Shown here piece by piece: positions 42,706-53,881 of a stretch of DNA of 64,000 nucleotides. The DNA comes from Phialophora verrucosa. Lineage: Eukaryota; Ascomycota; Eurotiomycetes; Chaetothyriales; Herpotrichiellaceae. The position numbers were made by a program, and so were the translations under genes. Position 1 is the first letter of the stretch, and each line of letters starts with the position of its first letter. The notes below the pieces were generated by a model that was not told the DNA's origin, did no database searches, and worked only from the letters and a program-made list of their open reading frames with translations. Location: positions 2,356,001-2,420,000 of the forward strand of contig MSED01000001.1 in NCBI GenBank assembly GCA_002099365.1, written 5' to 3'.

Positions 42706-45162
42706 ATGGCTGGAAATCTGCAACAAAATAATGGGAAGGCCTCCAGAAGTCACCGCAAAAACTACCACCGGCGAGCCCCGCGCGCATGCGATGAGTGCCG
42801 TCTACGGAAAATCAAGTGTGATGGAGGGCTGCCGTGTGGCCCTTGCAGCATCTCCAAAGATGGTGAGACCGTCGACTCTTGTCCCCGTAGATTGAAAGCT
42901 ACTAAGTTGCTGGCCAAGCCTGCTCGTACGACTCTGGAACAAGGCCTCGGGAAACGCCCACACAGAGGATACGTAAACTGGAGGCATGCATCCGCGCCGT
43001 GCGGACAACTCTTATGCAGCTCAAGGCTCAGAGTCCAAACCCTGCCAATGGCGATATAGATTCAGTCATCGGCTCCCTGGACACCTCGTACCCCGAGCCA
43101 GGAGACGGGGAGTCGAGCGCGGACGAAGACGATGCGAAACACCGCCGCTTAAACAGCATGATGGGAAGTGCTGGGCGCATCATTTCGCATTCCCCGTCGC
43201 AAACGACGTACTATGGCCCATATTCCGGATACGCGTTTGTCTTTAAGACGCTCGAGCTATTTCGGAGAATGCCAGACAACCCGGCCTTGACCACGGAAAC
43301 GCAAAGCATTACCACGACCCTGTTCAACGCTCCGATGCCTGAGGCTGAAGGGGGTTCGCACTATTCGTCGCAATTCCAGAGCCTTCCCAGTCTCTCTATC
43401 ACCTTGGGTCTTCTTGATGTGGTCTTCACGAGATGTCATCCGCTCATCCAATTCGTCCATGAGGCTGACTTCCGAGATATGGTCCACCGATTGTACAGTG
43501 AATCCGCGTTGCAGTTTGGGGCTTCGAGCCGTGATTTCATGCCTCTCTTCCATTCCGTCCTCGCCATCGCGTTGCTGTTCGAGACGCGGTTGCGTAAAAA
43601 GCACGGATGCGAAGACATTGTCAACGAGGCGTGGGTACAATCTAGGCCATGGTCTTTCATCGCTAACAGCGCATAGTACGAGACATTTCATCCTGGCACG
43701 CAAAGAACTCGACATCGCACAATGCGCTGATCTCATATCCATGCAGACGATACTCTGTTTGATCACCTTCCTAGTCACCACATCGCGTTTGACTTCGGCT
43801 TACACCTACCTTGGCATTGCTTGTACGTCGGCCCTAAGGCTTGGTCTGCATAAAGAGATCGGCAAGGACATATCCTTGCCCGGAACACAACAAGAGGCGA
43901 GACTACGAATTATGCTGGCCGTCCTACAGCTTGACACCTTTGTGAGCATCGTGCTGGATATGCCCACTCGCATTAACCCTGGATGTGTGGAGCCGGCGGT
44001 TCTCGCTGCATTACAGCCTCCTTCCACGAAGAAGTCGGCCACCTCGGCGGAGACTCTCTCCGAGCCCCAGGCCAAGTACGCCGCCTCTGCAAAGCACATG
44101 CAGCTCCTGGCGCTCACAGCTTCCGGCCTTCGAGGCATCTTCGTTCATGGCAGCAACAAGGAGAAGCCCGGGAGCAGTCCAAATATCGATACTGTTGACA
44201 CCAAGAAGATGGCGGAGGCTGAAGATGGGTTTCGAAAATGGGCAAAAACCCTGTCTTGCGTGCCTCTCATGCCAGAAAAACCTGAGGTGTCTGCAATGTA
44301 CGTTCGAACTCGGCGCCTATATTGTGCGGACTTGCTAATGTGGACACTCAGTCTGAAGTACGAACTAGAGATGGCTTTCTATCTCGGCCAATTCATCCTC
44401 TACCAACCATTCCTACACTACCTCATACAAATGGCCAACGGCTTGCCCATCATCAAAATCCAATCACAACATGCATTGGCCTGTATCAAGATTGCGTCGA
44501 CAACGATAACCCGTTCTGAGGTCATGCATCAACGTGGGCTACTAGCTCCGGCGTCGTGGAGTGTCATGTACACGCTCTTTCAGGCAGTAATGTGCCTCTT
44601 GTTCCTCATTGCGACCCATAACGGCACGTCGCGACCGAGTGAGGCCTGGAAGAAAGCCGAACTAGGTATAAAGCTCCTAGCGACCATGCGTTGCTTCGAC
44701 AACGGTGCGGTTAGATGTCTCTGGATCATCAAGGTAAACAGAGCCCTGTCTTGCTCCCTGCCCCGGGATACTTACCAACGGTCTCCTCAGATGGTGATAA
44801 AACAACTCTCCCACACTGTTCAATTCGATGTTGATCAAATCGTGGCCACAACGGACTGTCTCTGCCCCTGCGGCCGCACAAGTCTTCTCCCCACCGAAGC
44901 ACTCGATCGTCGTCCATCTCGCGACCAACACGCCGACATAACCGCCGGAGGCGGTGCAAGTGGCTATGCCACGCCAGAAACACCGCACGATGCACGAGCA
45001 TACCCCTCCGTCTGGAACAGGCCAGGCATTGAACACATGATGATTACGAATCAGGATTCACCACGACATGATGCGGACTACATCCTTGCAGAGGCTCAGG
45101 CTATCACTTTGACATTACCGATCGACAACTCGGACATGTTCAATATTGGGGAATCTTCGTGA
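42706..45162 (+). CDS. Zn2Cys6 binuclear-cluster transcription factor
   Basis: Five exons (42706-42862, 42919-43630, 43677-44297, 44352-44733, 44791-45162) encode 747 residues. The zinc cluster is perfect once intron 1 is removed: C28-x2-C31-x6-C38-x5-C44-x2-C47-x6-C54. The sixth Cys lies in exon 2 (DACSYDS), which fixes the unusual AAG acceptor. A basic linker (RPRETPTQRIRKLEA) and a short coiled coil follow. A fungal-specific transcription-factor domain covers about 180-600, with FILARKELDIAQCADLIS, TSRLTSAYTYLGIACTSALR-type text and LGQFILYQPFLHYL. Introns 3 (54 bp) and 4 (57 bp) are multiples of three without stops. The family includes regulators of carbon, nitrogen, drug and secondary metabolism; the target is unknown. 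Confidence 0.9.
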
Positions 45163-45668
45163 CGGCGCCTGCGTAGGTTTAGGGGCAGCAGTAGGTGCGG
45201 GAGTAGGAGTACGGAGTATATCTCTTCGGACATGGCGTTCCGCTTGACCTCATCTCAAACGTCTGACCAGAGTACTTCCAGTAATAAGCCTGCATCCGTG
45301 ATCGCATAGTCGAATATATCTCAGTCTTCGAGACAGTGTGTGCCTTTTTCTTCCGCTACCTGTTGTCCAAACCCTATCCCGTTCGATCTAATGTACGGCG
45401 CCTACGATGGCACTGGGATATTAACGACGCCAACACATGGACACCGACGAGTTGTGGACATTCCAAGATATCGTGACTAGACACTATACATAACATATAT
45501 TTCTATACCGTCTGTATCCGTATATGTACGGCCCGGGCCATCCGACGTTGGGTCTATCCGGGTACAACCAGGCCTACCTCAGCTCAAGCCCGACGACGCC
45601 GCCCCCCCCTCTCCCGTCCCGCTGTCACAATCAGGGGTCTAATTTTCAACTCGACTCGACGACTCGAC
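45163..45668. other. Intergenic region between convergent regulator and HAK genes
   Basis: 506 bp. A GTACGGAGTAT motif lies at 45209-45219, shortly after the regulator's stop. A run of nine C within CCGCCCCCCCC is near 45600. No gene is seen. Confidence 0.55.
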
Positions 45669-48510
45669 TCAAATCTCCTTGAGAAATCCCACCTCAATCA
45701 CCTTCTCGGTCGGCACGTTCAGATTGGCCATCTTGGTGCGCGAATTCTCCTTCATCCACAGGAACAGCGCGAGCAGCGTCCGCCGGAACGGGCCGGACGT
45801 CGGCTTGATCTTCATCTGCTCCTTGCCGACGATGTACATGACCTTGTAGCTGAAGGCGCGGTCGAGGCGCGCCAACGCCGTGGCGGGGGATTTTTCAGAG
45901 TTATGATGTGGACGAGGGGACGGCTGCGTTGACGACCGTGCTTGCGGGAGCTTCTCGTCTGGGGACGCAGAGAGTACGTCGGCGTCAGGGACTTGGGGAC
46001 TGGAGCCCGTGGTGGTGGTGGTCGTCGTCGCGGATTTCTCTTCGCCAGTCTCGCTGACCCCTGAGCGCGGCGGCAGTGCTTGGCCCTTCTGCTCGCACAG
46101 GATATACAGGCGGAGTTGCTCGTAGATGACGGAGGCGAGGTCCGGGGTGACGACTTCGTCGTTGTAGCCGTAGCGGACGACGAGGCGGTAGCAGTGCGGG
46201 ATCGCGAGGCGCGACACAGTATGCCGCTTGGACGGCGGCACCGAGGGCGTCTCGAGCGGTCGGAGGTGGAAGAACACCGCCACCTCGGGCATGGCGGTGA
46301 GTTTGATCGCGAACTGGCTGAACACTGTAGGTGTGGTCTCGCCGGCCTTGTCGAAGAAGATGCCGAACCCGTTGATGGAGCTGAGGGGCGTGCCGTCGAA
46401 GCGGTCGCTCAGTTGTAGTCCGTCGGCGGATTTGCGCACGAAATGGGACGTGGGGAATCGATCTTCTGCTTCGGCAAACCATTGCTAGCAGAAACGAGCC
46501 GTCAGTATTGCGCAAATCTAGATGCCACCTGCGTGGTCTGAAGTCTTGGGGAGTACAACGGGGTGGACTGAGACAATGGCTCGTTTGGGGTGGCATTTGG
46601 CTGACTCGACCGCGCTGGGTCCCAGGGAAAAGAGAAGACCAAAAGAAACTTACTTGTTCTTTGCCGAAGCGCCAGAGCATGAATATCGTGCCCAGAACGA
46701 TGGCGAGGGTGAGGGTGAACCAGGCTCCGTCTGGCACTTTCGTAAGTGCAGAGGAAAGGAAGGTGCCGTCCATGAGGGCGATCGTGAGCCAAGGGAGGAA
46801 CACGATGAAGGGACTGATGCGCCATACAAATATGGCCGCCAACGACACCCTGCCTGTGTATCAGCATAAGTCAGGAAGCGGGGAAACTCGGCTACAGTGG
46901 TACGTGCCTCCGCGCTCATCAGGGAGAAACTTACATGCAGGTATCGAAGAAGGTGACAAACATGACACAGACGCCGTAAGCGTTGCCGAGCGACGTGGTG
47001 TTGTTGTAGATGGAGGCGACGAGGATTGTCCCGATCATGAGAAGCCAGTTAGCAAGGGGGATGTACAGTTGTCCGTGGAAGATCTTCGAGGTGTGCCTGA
47101 CGGAGAGTTGTGGAAAGTATGACAGTTTCATGACTTGGTGGAGAAGCTGAAACGTTGCGGTGATGATGGCCTGCGAGGCGACAACCGCAGCTAGGATCGC
47201 GATGATCAGAGCCGGGTAGACGGTGCCTGGAGGGGCGGCCTCGAAGAAGGGGTTGGCGTATCCTTCGGGATGGTCGCTTATGTAGGCGGCCTGACCGATG
47301 TATGCGAGTAAGAGGCACGGGAAGGTATAACACAGCCAGCTCAGTTGAATTGCTCTGCGGCTGAAGGCGCCCAGGTCTGCGAACAACGCCTCAACGCCGG
47401 TAAAGGCCAACAGGACACCGCCCAGCTGTCTCCAACCGTGCTCGCCGTTGTGAATCAAGAACGTGAAGGCATAGCCGGGATTGAAGGCTTTGAAGACCGA
47501 GGCGTCGTGATGGATCAGATTGTATATTCCGAAGGCCGCATTGAATCCGAGCCAGATGAGAACGACGGGCGAAAAGGCGTAGGTGATCTTGGTGATTCCA
47601 AATGGCTGGACGAGGAACAACAAAACGAGGATCGCGTCAGTGATGCCGATGATAGCACCCTTTGAGATGCTGGGGTTGACCACCCGAGCACCCTGGACGG
47701 CTCCCAGGACGGATTGTGCTGGCGTTAGCACACCGTCTGAGAGAACCATGGAAACGGCCAACACTCCCATGGTCTTAAGGACGCCACGCACAATGCGACT
47801 CGACTCGATGCCCTTGCGCATGGCGCGGCCGGCGCTCTCGAGGTCTCCAGAGGCGTGTCGCTGCAGTCTCACGAGCGTGGCTTCTCTCGGGTCGCGATTC
47901 GTGATGTTCATGTACCGGCTGAGGAGTGTATAGGTACTGAACGTGCCGCCTTCACCCTCATTGTCTGCGTGAAGAATCACGATGATATACTTGACCGTGA
48001 CCATCATAATCAAGGACCAGATTATCAGTGACAATACTCCGACAAGGTCTTCTTTGGATGGCTCGGAGGTGAAGGTCGACGAGTAGACGTAGAGCGGACT
48101 TGTGCCGATGTCACCATAAATCACGCCAGTAGACTGATAGGCTCTGTAGCATTATTCCTCAGCATTGAAAATCCGCATCGGAACGAACGGAAGTAATACT
48201 CACAGCCAGAGCAGCATCTTGCCGCTGAAGACCTGTATCGGCGTCAGTTGAGGCGGCCTCAACTGCGACGGCCAGCGATCATTCATACCTGCTTCTCCTT
48301 GAAGTCGCCTTCCTTGCGCAAGCCAGGATCCTCGTCACATTGCAGAGATCTGGTGCGATAAAGGCTCAGATCGTGTGAGGATCTCCTCGAGCGCATGTTG
48401 TAGATGCCATCATCATGTGCATAGATCGAGGTGGAATCGGCAGTCCGCCCTTCCTTGCCCTGCAGCTCATTTTTGGGATGGGCTTCGTCGGCAATGCGAA
48501 TCGTAGCCAT
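45669..48510 (-). CDS. hak1: High-affinity potassium transporter, HAK/KUP family
   Basis: Five exons (48510-48289, 48232-48204, 48143-46935, 46849-46654, 46484-45669) encode 823 residues. Exon 2 is only 29 nt. After a cytosolic N-terminus of about 75 residues, the KUP signature AYQSTGVIYGDIGTSPLYV is rebuilt across an intron. About 12 membrane helices follow, including GVLAVSMVLSDGVLTPAQSV and GGVLLAFTGVEALFADLGAF. A cytosolic C-terminal domain closes the protein (VIEVGFLKEI at the end), containing a Thr/Ser-rich insertion (SATTTTTTTGSS). It is a proton-coupled potassium importer of the plasma membrane, induced by potassium starvation in other fungi. The 169 bp fourth intron is the longest inferred in the window. 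The symbol reflects family only. Confidence 0.93.
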
Positions 48511-49616
48511 TGCGGGCAACACTGCTGCGAGGTTTCGGGGGGAGTAAAAGCAGAGTAAGGGAGTTGGATTGGCAGATGGGCACGTAGAGCGGACGGAGAG
48601 AGACCTTATTAAGGCACACGGGCACGCAACGTCGACCTCGCAGCTCGAGTGGACTGGATCATAGACGGATCCATTGGATTGACAACAATCGCGCATGTGC
48701 TAGATCAAAGCATGGCCGCAAAGTTTGACCATTTTGGGCCAACATCTCGAGTGGTAGGAGACCCTTCGGCGTGGCATGTATGCGGGTTGCATCGGTTTCC
48801 TGGCCAGGGCCGCGATGCTGCAAGATGTGATTGTTCCCAAGCGGACAGGGGAGCTGGCAACGAAGTGGGCTGGTGCTTGTCATCGCCATTACTGACTGGG
48901 GACTAGGAATGCAAGGTTGCAGGACGCAGAGCTGTGCCATTGTGATGCCCGCTAAGACGAGATGTTCAATGAGCGAGACTGTGCGCGAGCAGTCCGATAG
49001 GTAGAATGTCGCTGAGGGATGGGAGGGATGGGCATCCTGCAGGTTGGAAATCAAATGCCCATGGTGGACAAGACCCAGATGCACAGATCTTGGCTTGTAG
49101 CATCTCGTTCCGTCTATCCAGAGGGATGGTGATTGGGCCGGTGTTGACCATGCATGCCCTTTCTATGAGAGATTTTCGACTCTCCCGCAGGGTGGAGGTC
49201 TTAACTCGACTTCATCCAGCATCCCTCATTCCCGCTCAGCCACACAAAGCAACGGCAGGACGGAACAGGCAAAAAAGCTTATGTCGACGCTGGGCTCGTC
49301 TGGGTCTGGCTTGACCTTCTTGCTGAGCGCGCTGGATGGCTGCATCTCCACCTCTCACCGGAGGACCGCCATGAAGGGTCCTGTACTTAGACAGCCCAGG
49401 AGAAATCGTCCGTAGATGCTGTTAGGTAAGGGCGCTCATCCACACGCTTGAGTGTATGAGGTATTTTTCGAACATTTGATCCTGTGGTAGGACAGGCGTA
49501 GGGGCGTGCTGTTAGCGGCAGGGCATCTATGCCAATATGAAAGGCCCGCGGTCTGCTCTCACTCAAATCTAACCTTCCAGCTGGGTTCTGCTGAGAGCCG
49601 CGGCTTGGAATCTCTC
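48511..49616. promoter_or_regulatory. Divergent spacer HAK / RING-H2 gene
   Basis: 1.1 kb between two ATGs. A possible leader intron acceptor (CTTCCAG, 49573-49579) precedes the RING gene ATG by 37 bases. No coding content is recognised. Confidence 0.45.
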
Positions 49617-50373
49617 ATGGCCACTGCTCCGCCACCGCCAACATCCTCTACCAACACGGGCAAGAACCGGACTCTCATTACGATAACTGCACTGGTTGGA
49701 ATCGTCGTTGTCGTCGTCCTGTTGGCATTATACGGCAAAAAGCGTGGTCCTCGTCAGCGACTCGAAGATTTGCATCTTCAGAACGAACTTCGACAGTCTG
49801 GATATCGCCGACGCCGAAAAGAACAACAAGAAAGGGGCATCACGCCAACCCTGCTCCAGTTCATCCCGGCTGTAAAGTATAATAGCTTGTCAACGGGAGA
49901 GCGACGGAGCAAGAGCTTGGATCTAGAGAAAGGACATGCCGAAGCAGATACCCAGGCATGGTCGCTTGCGCAAAGCCAGCTCAGGATCAAGGCATTGCAG
50001 GTCGAGATGAGTGAAGAGCAGAAGGGGCTGCACAGGCATGACAGAGGCGGAACTTTTGAAGAGCAGGAGTGCCCCATCTGCACACAGTCCTTCATCCAGG
50101 ACGACGATGTTCGCGTCCTCCCTTGCCGTCACACACACCACAAGAACTGCATCGACCCGTGGCTGTTAGGCTTCAGTGGGACCTGCCCAGTGTGGTGGGT
50201 ATCTATGGTCTCATTTGTGAGAGCTGCTGCTGACACTCCTCGACAGCCGCGTGCACATGGACAGTTTCCAACTGCCGTCGGACGAGGAGCTAAATCTCCC
50301 GCAGAAACCCGGGCCTGTTGTGGTGACGGGCGAGAATTTCGAGCATCGATACCCTCCTCGTGCGGATCTGTAG
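49617..50373 (+). CDS. Membrane-anchored RING-H2 E3 ubiquitin ligase
   Basis: Exon 1 (49617-50194) and exon 2 (50247-50373) encode 234 residues across a 52 bp intron. A single membrane helix covers residues 19-39 (LITITALVGIVVVVVLLALY). A RING-H2 finger covers 152-193 with ligands C152, C155, C170, H172, H175, C178, C190 and C193. The last Cys codon is split by the intron, so unspliced sequence would read CPVWW and lose zinc binding. After the finger come about 40 residues (SFQLPSDEELNLPQKPG). ATL-type RING proteins of this layout place E3 activity at endomembranes; the substrate is unknown. The frame extends 37 codons upstream, but the first plausible ATG is 49617. Confidence 0.87.
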
Positions 50374-51789
50374 CGAATGCTGAGACCCTCTGGCTATGTT
50401 GCTTCGAATGAAAGGCTATCGCATAGAAAGGGTGACCTCGATTGCCGAACTCGAGCTCAACCCCCCTTTTCATGCCCCAATCACCTGAAGTGCCGTTACA
50501 TATCGTTTACATAGACTCGAAGACTATACCGGAACTTACCTTCGGAATGGACGCCATGTATCTCGAGCAATGGTCTGTCGCTACAATCAACCCCAACTCA
50601 ACTCATTATTATCCAAGAAGAAGCTTCACCTCACAGGTATTCAACGGAGTAGGAAAAGCAAACAAGAGACGAGTAAATCGATTAGGCAGCGGTAGATCGA
50701 CTATTCCACTTCTTGATCATGATCCCGCGACAACCGATGTATCCATGTAGCCTCAGTGAGGAGGCAGTAACCGCAGACTGAAAGGGCTCATACAATGAAA
50801 TGTTAATTAACCATTTGCAGCGCAAAGGTGGACCGACATGAGATCACCAGCAAGTACATACCGCAATGACTAAAGATCAAGATCCGGCGCTCTCTCTCAA
50901 ACATCTCCTTCCTCCCCCCAACACACAACCCCCTCCTCTAAAAGAAAAGATTATCCAACGACGAAAGTCCTCTGCTGAAATTGGAACCCCTGCCAAAGTG
51001 CAAAAGAGTCCTCGGGAACGTTTGGTCCGATTTACTCACAGTCGCAGTCATCGTGGGCATGCTCTGTTCGGTACACTTTCTCATCAGCCCTTTCCCCAAG
51101 GCACCGCTGCCAGGTGCAGTCGCGGTGCCTTCCCAGGGCTATCGCAGGGTCGTCCTGGCAACGTCGGTAAAGCAACAGTTTTTCCGTTGTGTCTTCGGCA
51201 GGCAGAGTTGAGAAGTGGTTGAGGAGGTTGAACCAAGACATCAAACTTAACAGATAAATGCTGTCCATGAGAGAAGACCTATGAGCTTTTTGGTTAGATG
51301 TAGACACCATTAGTGCCTAGCAGCTCTGCGATAAACAATAGTACCATCAGGCCAATCCTTGAACTAGGGAACCTCGACTCCGTAGCACTGCATTACAACG
51401 GTCGCCAGGATTTGACCAAGCATCAGGATAGACCATGTGAGGCGGAGCGACACAGGCTCCTCGGAAACATCGCCTGAGCTTTGGGCGGCAAAGCATTGTC
51501 GAACGCCTCCGCAGCAGTGATCGTGGTTTCGAAAATGGTCTGCCAGTGCTCGAATGGTGGTCGTACCCGCCTTTGCCTCTCTGACAAGCGTTCGGCAACT
51601 AGGTCAAGGTAGTGTGTGGGCATTTAAGCACGACCGAAACCGTGGCAACCGTCATAACAGACCAGGAACGTACGGACCTCGCAGAACTAGTAAAGTACCA
51701 ATTTCTCAGCAACGTGCTCTTTGCGGATCGTCGGCACGCTTTATGTTCCTCGGAGCAGGTCCACAAGCTGGGAGTTAGAAGGAGATAGC
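50374..51789. other. Intergenic region, no gene seen
   Basis: 1.4 kb between convergent genes. Frames of about 100 codons (50442-50750, 50866-51222 plus) have no domain and no splice partners. I see no repeats beyond chance. Confidence 0.5.
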
Positions 51790-53531
51790 TCAATCTCCGC
51801 CCTGCCAGATTGAATCAGTGACTTCGAACCTCGACATCAGGTTGTCTTCCAGCATGGAGATCACTTCGCTGTAGAAGATCTCGCGGAAGCCTTTGTCCTC
51901 AAAGCTGAACGACCCAGAGTATGGGTTGGGGTGGGGACACAGACAATACCGCACCGCGCGCAGATACTCTGTTGTCATGTTGATGTCGTCCGAATGTTCT
52001 TCCAACAGTTCTTGTGCGACAGCCCGGTAGTCGCTCCCACCCTGTGCATCGACATCGTCTTTGATCGAACGGTTCAGGTAGATCTCCAGCAAGATTATAC
52101 CCAGGGCATGGAGGTGTGAGTTCTTCCGTGCGACCTGCCCTGGGCTTCCTGGAGTACCCGTTTCGGCAACTATGGAGCGAGTGAAGGGCCTTCTCAGCCT
52201 GATCCGTTGATCTGGGCTTCGGCGAAGTGTGAGGCTAGAAGGTCCCAGGCCGAGGAACGAGATGCCCTCGGAATTCCAGATCGTCTGCCACCACGAGCTT
52301 TCGTGCAATTGGAGAAGTGAATACGCGAGGATTACTGCGAGAATGGCCTTTTCCCGGTGCATCCATCGTTTGTGGTCGTAGAGTTGGAAGTTGGACATAA
52401 CCTCGCTAAGAGATAGGACTGGGTCTTGATCGGGTGGCTTGGTGCTCGACTGCGCGATGGAGGTGGTGTACAGTTCGCCCTTCTCGTCGATGACCAGTTG
52501 GAGGTCTGCTTTACTCAGCTGAGCCAGCTGGCTCTCCTTGCATATGTCTTGCAGCTTTTTCAACTTCTCACAAGGAGAGCTTGTAGCCTGACTCTTCGGG
52601 AGACCTATTCGCACTCTCTTCTTCGGGGGCTCCGCTTGCTCCGAGGCCTTTATCATTTTGACGGATATTGCGCAGACTTTGTCGTCTGAGTCGAAGAGGA
52701 GGAGTTGAAAGCATAGATCTTGCGCTGTGGCATTGTGGTGATGGTGTACGCCCAGCTCAAGGCCAACATTACGCTGTTTGAGAGGCTGGCAGTTGCAGGC
52801 TCTGCAAATGCCTTCGTAGAGCTTCTCGGCATCGCCGCGAAGTTGAAATGTCACAGGAGCTCTTCTCACCTGCTGCTTGCGTGCGTATGGCTTTGCGTGG
52901 TTTGCCGCGCTTCCCAACTTCTCCAGCGAGGTGTTATAAGACTTCAGCTCCGCCAGCATTCGCAGTCTTTCGGGTTGCTTCCAGCTGAACTTGATTCTAT
53001 TGAGGATATCATGCTGCCCAGATGCGCCTTTCTGGGAAGCATCAAGGCAAAGCTGTTCTAGCCTATCAACCTTATCCAGCGTCAGATCTGAGCAAGAAAA
53101 AATGTCAAATTACCCCCAACACTTACTAGATCATCGCCCGTCGAATCAGCGTCTGTCGAACCATCGGATTGAATCTGCTTTGCCAATGTTGTACAGATCG
53201 TGACCAGAAGAGTGACAAAGGGCTGATACGCATCGCCAAGTTCGTCGCGCAGTTCTTTGGCTACATTGGGACTTCGCCACGCATCTCCGTCTGGCTGGTC
53301 GATCAGCTCTGCCTGGGTACGAGGTGACAGGGTCGTCCGTCCTACGACCGCTTTGATGTACAGGCACAGCAGGGTTCGCTGCAACTCAAGCTCATCTTTG
53401 TACTGTTTGATGAACTGCTTTTTGTGGATGGCTCGCTTAACGAACTGGAGGCCGTCACGATAGTGTTCGGCCGCGGAGATGAACAAAGGCACCGCTCCCA
53501 GCACGATGCCGAGAATCTCGATCCCAGACAT
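51790..53531 (-). CDS. DUF7580 family protein (pseudokinase-like C-terminus)
   Basis: Exon 1 (53531-53127) and exon 2 (53052-51790) encode about 555 residues; the 74 bp intron is the choice that keeps frame, but a different acceptor is possible. The N-terminus (MSGIEILGIVLGAVPLFISA, then AEHYRDGL) is a hydrophobic helix typical of the family. A helical domain follows to about residue 190, then a linker with KKRVRIGLPKS. A C-terminal region resembles the DUF7580 fold: LLQLHESSWWQTIWNSEG, then HALGIILLEIYLNR, which recalls the kinase C-lobe but has no catalytic HRD or DFG that I can see. DUF7580 proteins are numerous and variable in ascomycetes; their function is not established. The gene is head to head with the zinc-finger gene, 350 bp apart. 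Confidence 0.75.
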
Positions 53532-53881
53532 GGACGACCGACCCCGGATTCCGTAGAGTGTAATCCACTGCAAAAAACGGAGCAGACTTCAAAACTTCAT
53601 TCACGTTCGGCAGCCTTTTAGACAGCCGGTGAAAGCGGGCGAAGCAGGTCGCGGGGGCGGAGCTGCTGCTGCTTCTGCTGCCGCCGCTGGCTGCCTGCGC
53701 CACGCTCTGTCAATTTCTGTAACCAACCAATTATTGCAAAGCTCGTTGTCTCGCCAGCCAAGCGAGTTCGCCCTGGAGTCTGCCTCAACACTCTGCGGCT
53801 GAGAGACAGCAACTTGAACCTCGATAATCTCGGTGGCCTGGGACCTGCAATCAGTGAGTGTCTGCTCACGCATACCAAGGC
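53532..53881. promoter_or_regulatory. Divergent spacer of the DUF7580 / zinc-finger pair
   Basis: 350 bp between the predicted ATGs, containing CTGCTGCTGCTTCTGCTGCCG reiterations near 53663-53685. Either gene could extend into it by an upstream exon. Shared regulation is plausible but unproven. Confidence 0.4.

Noticed and set aside
53082..53126. 39 bp alternative intron in the DUF7580 gene ending at CTCAG
   Set aside because: It is too short and would create a stop directly after the junction; the 74 bp alternative keeps frame.
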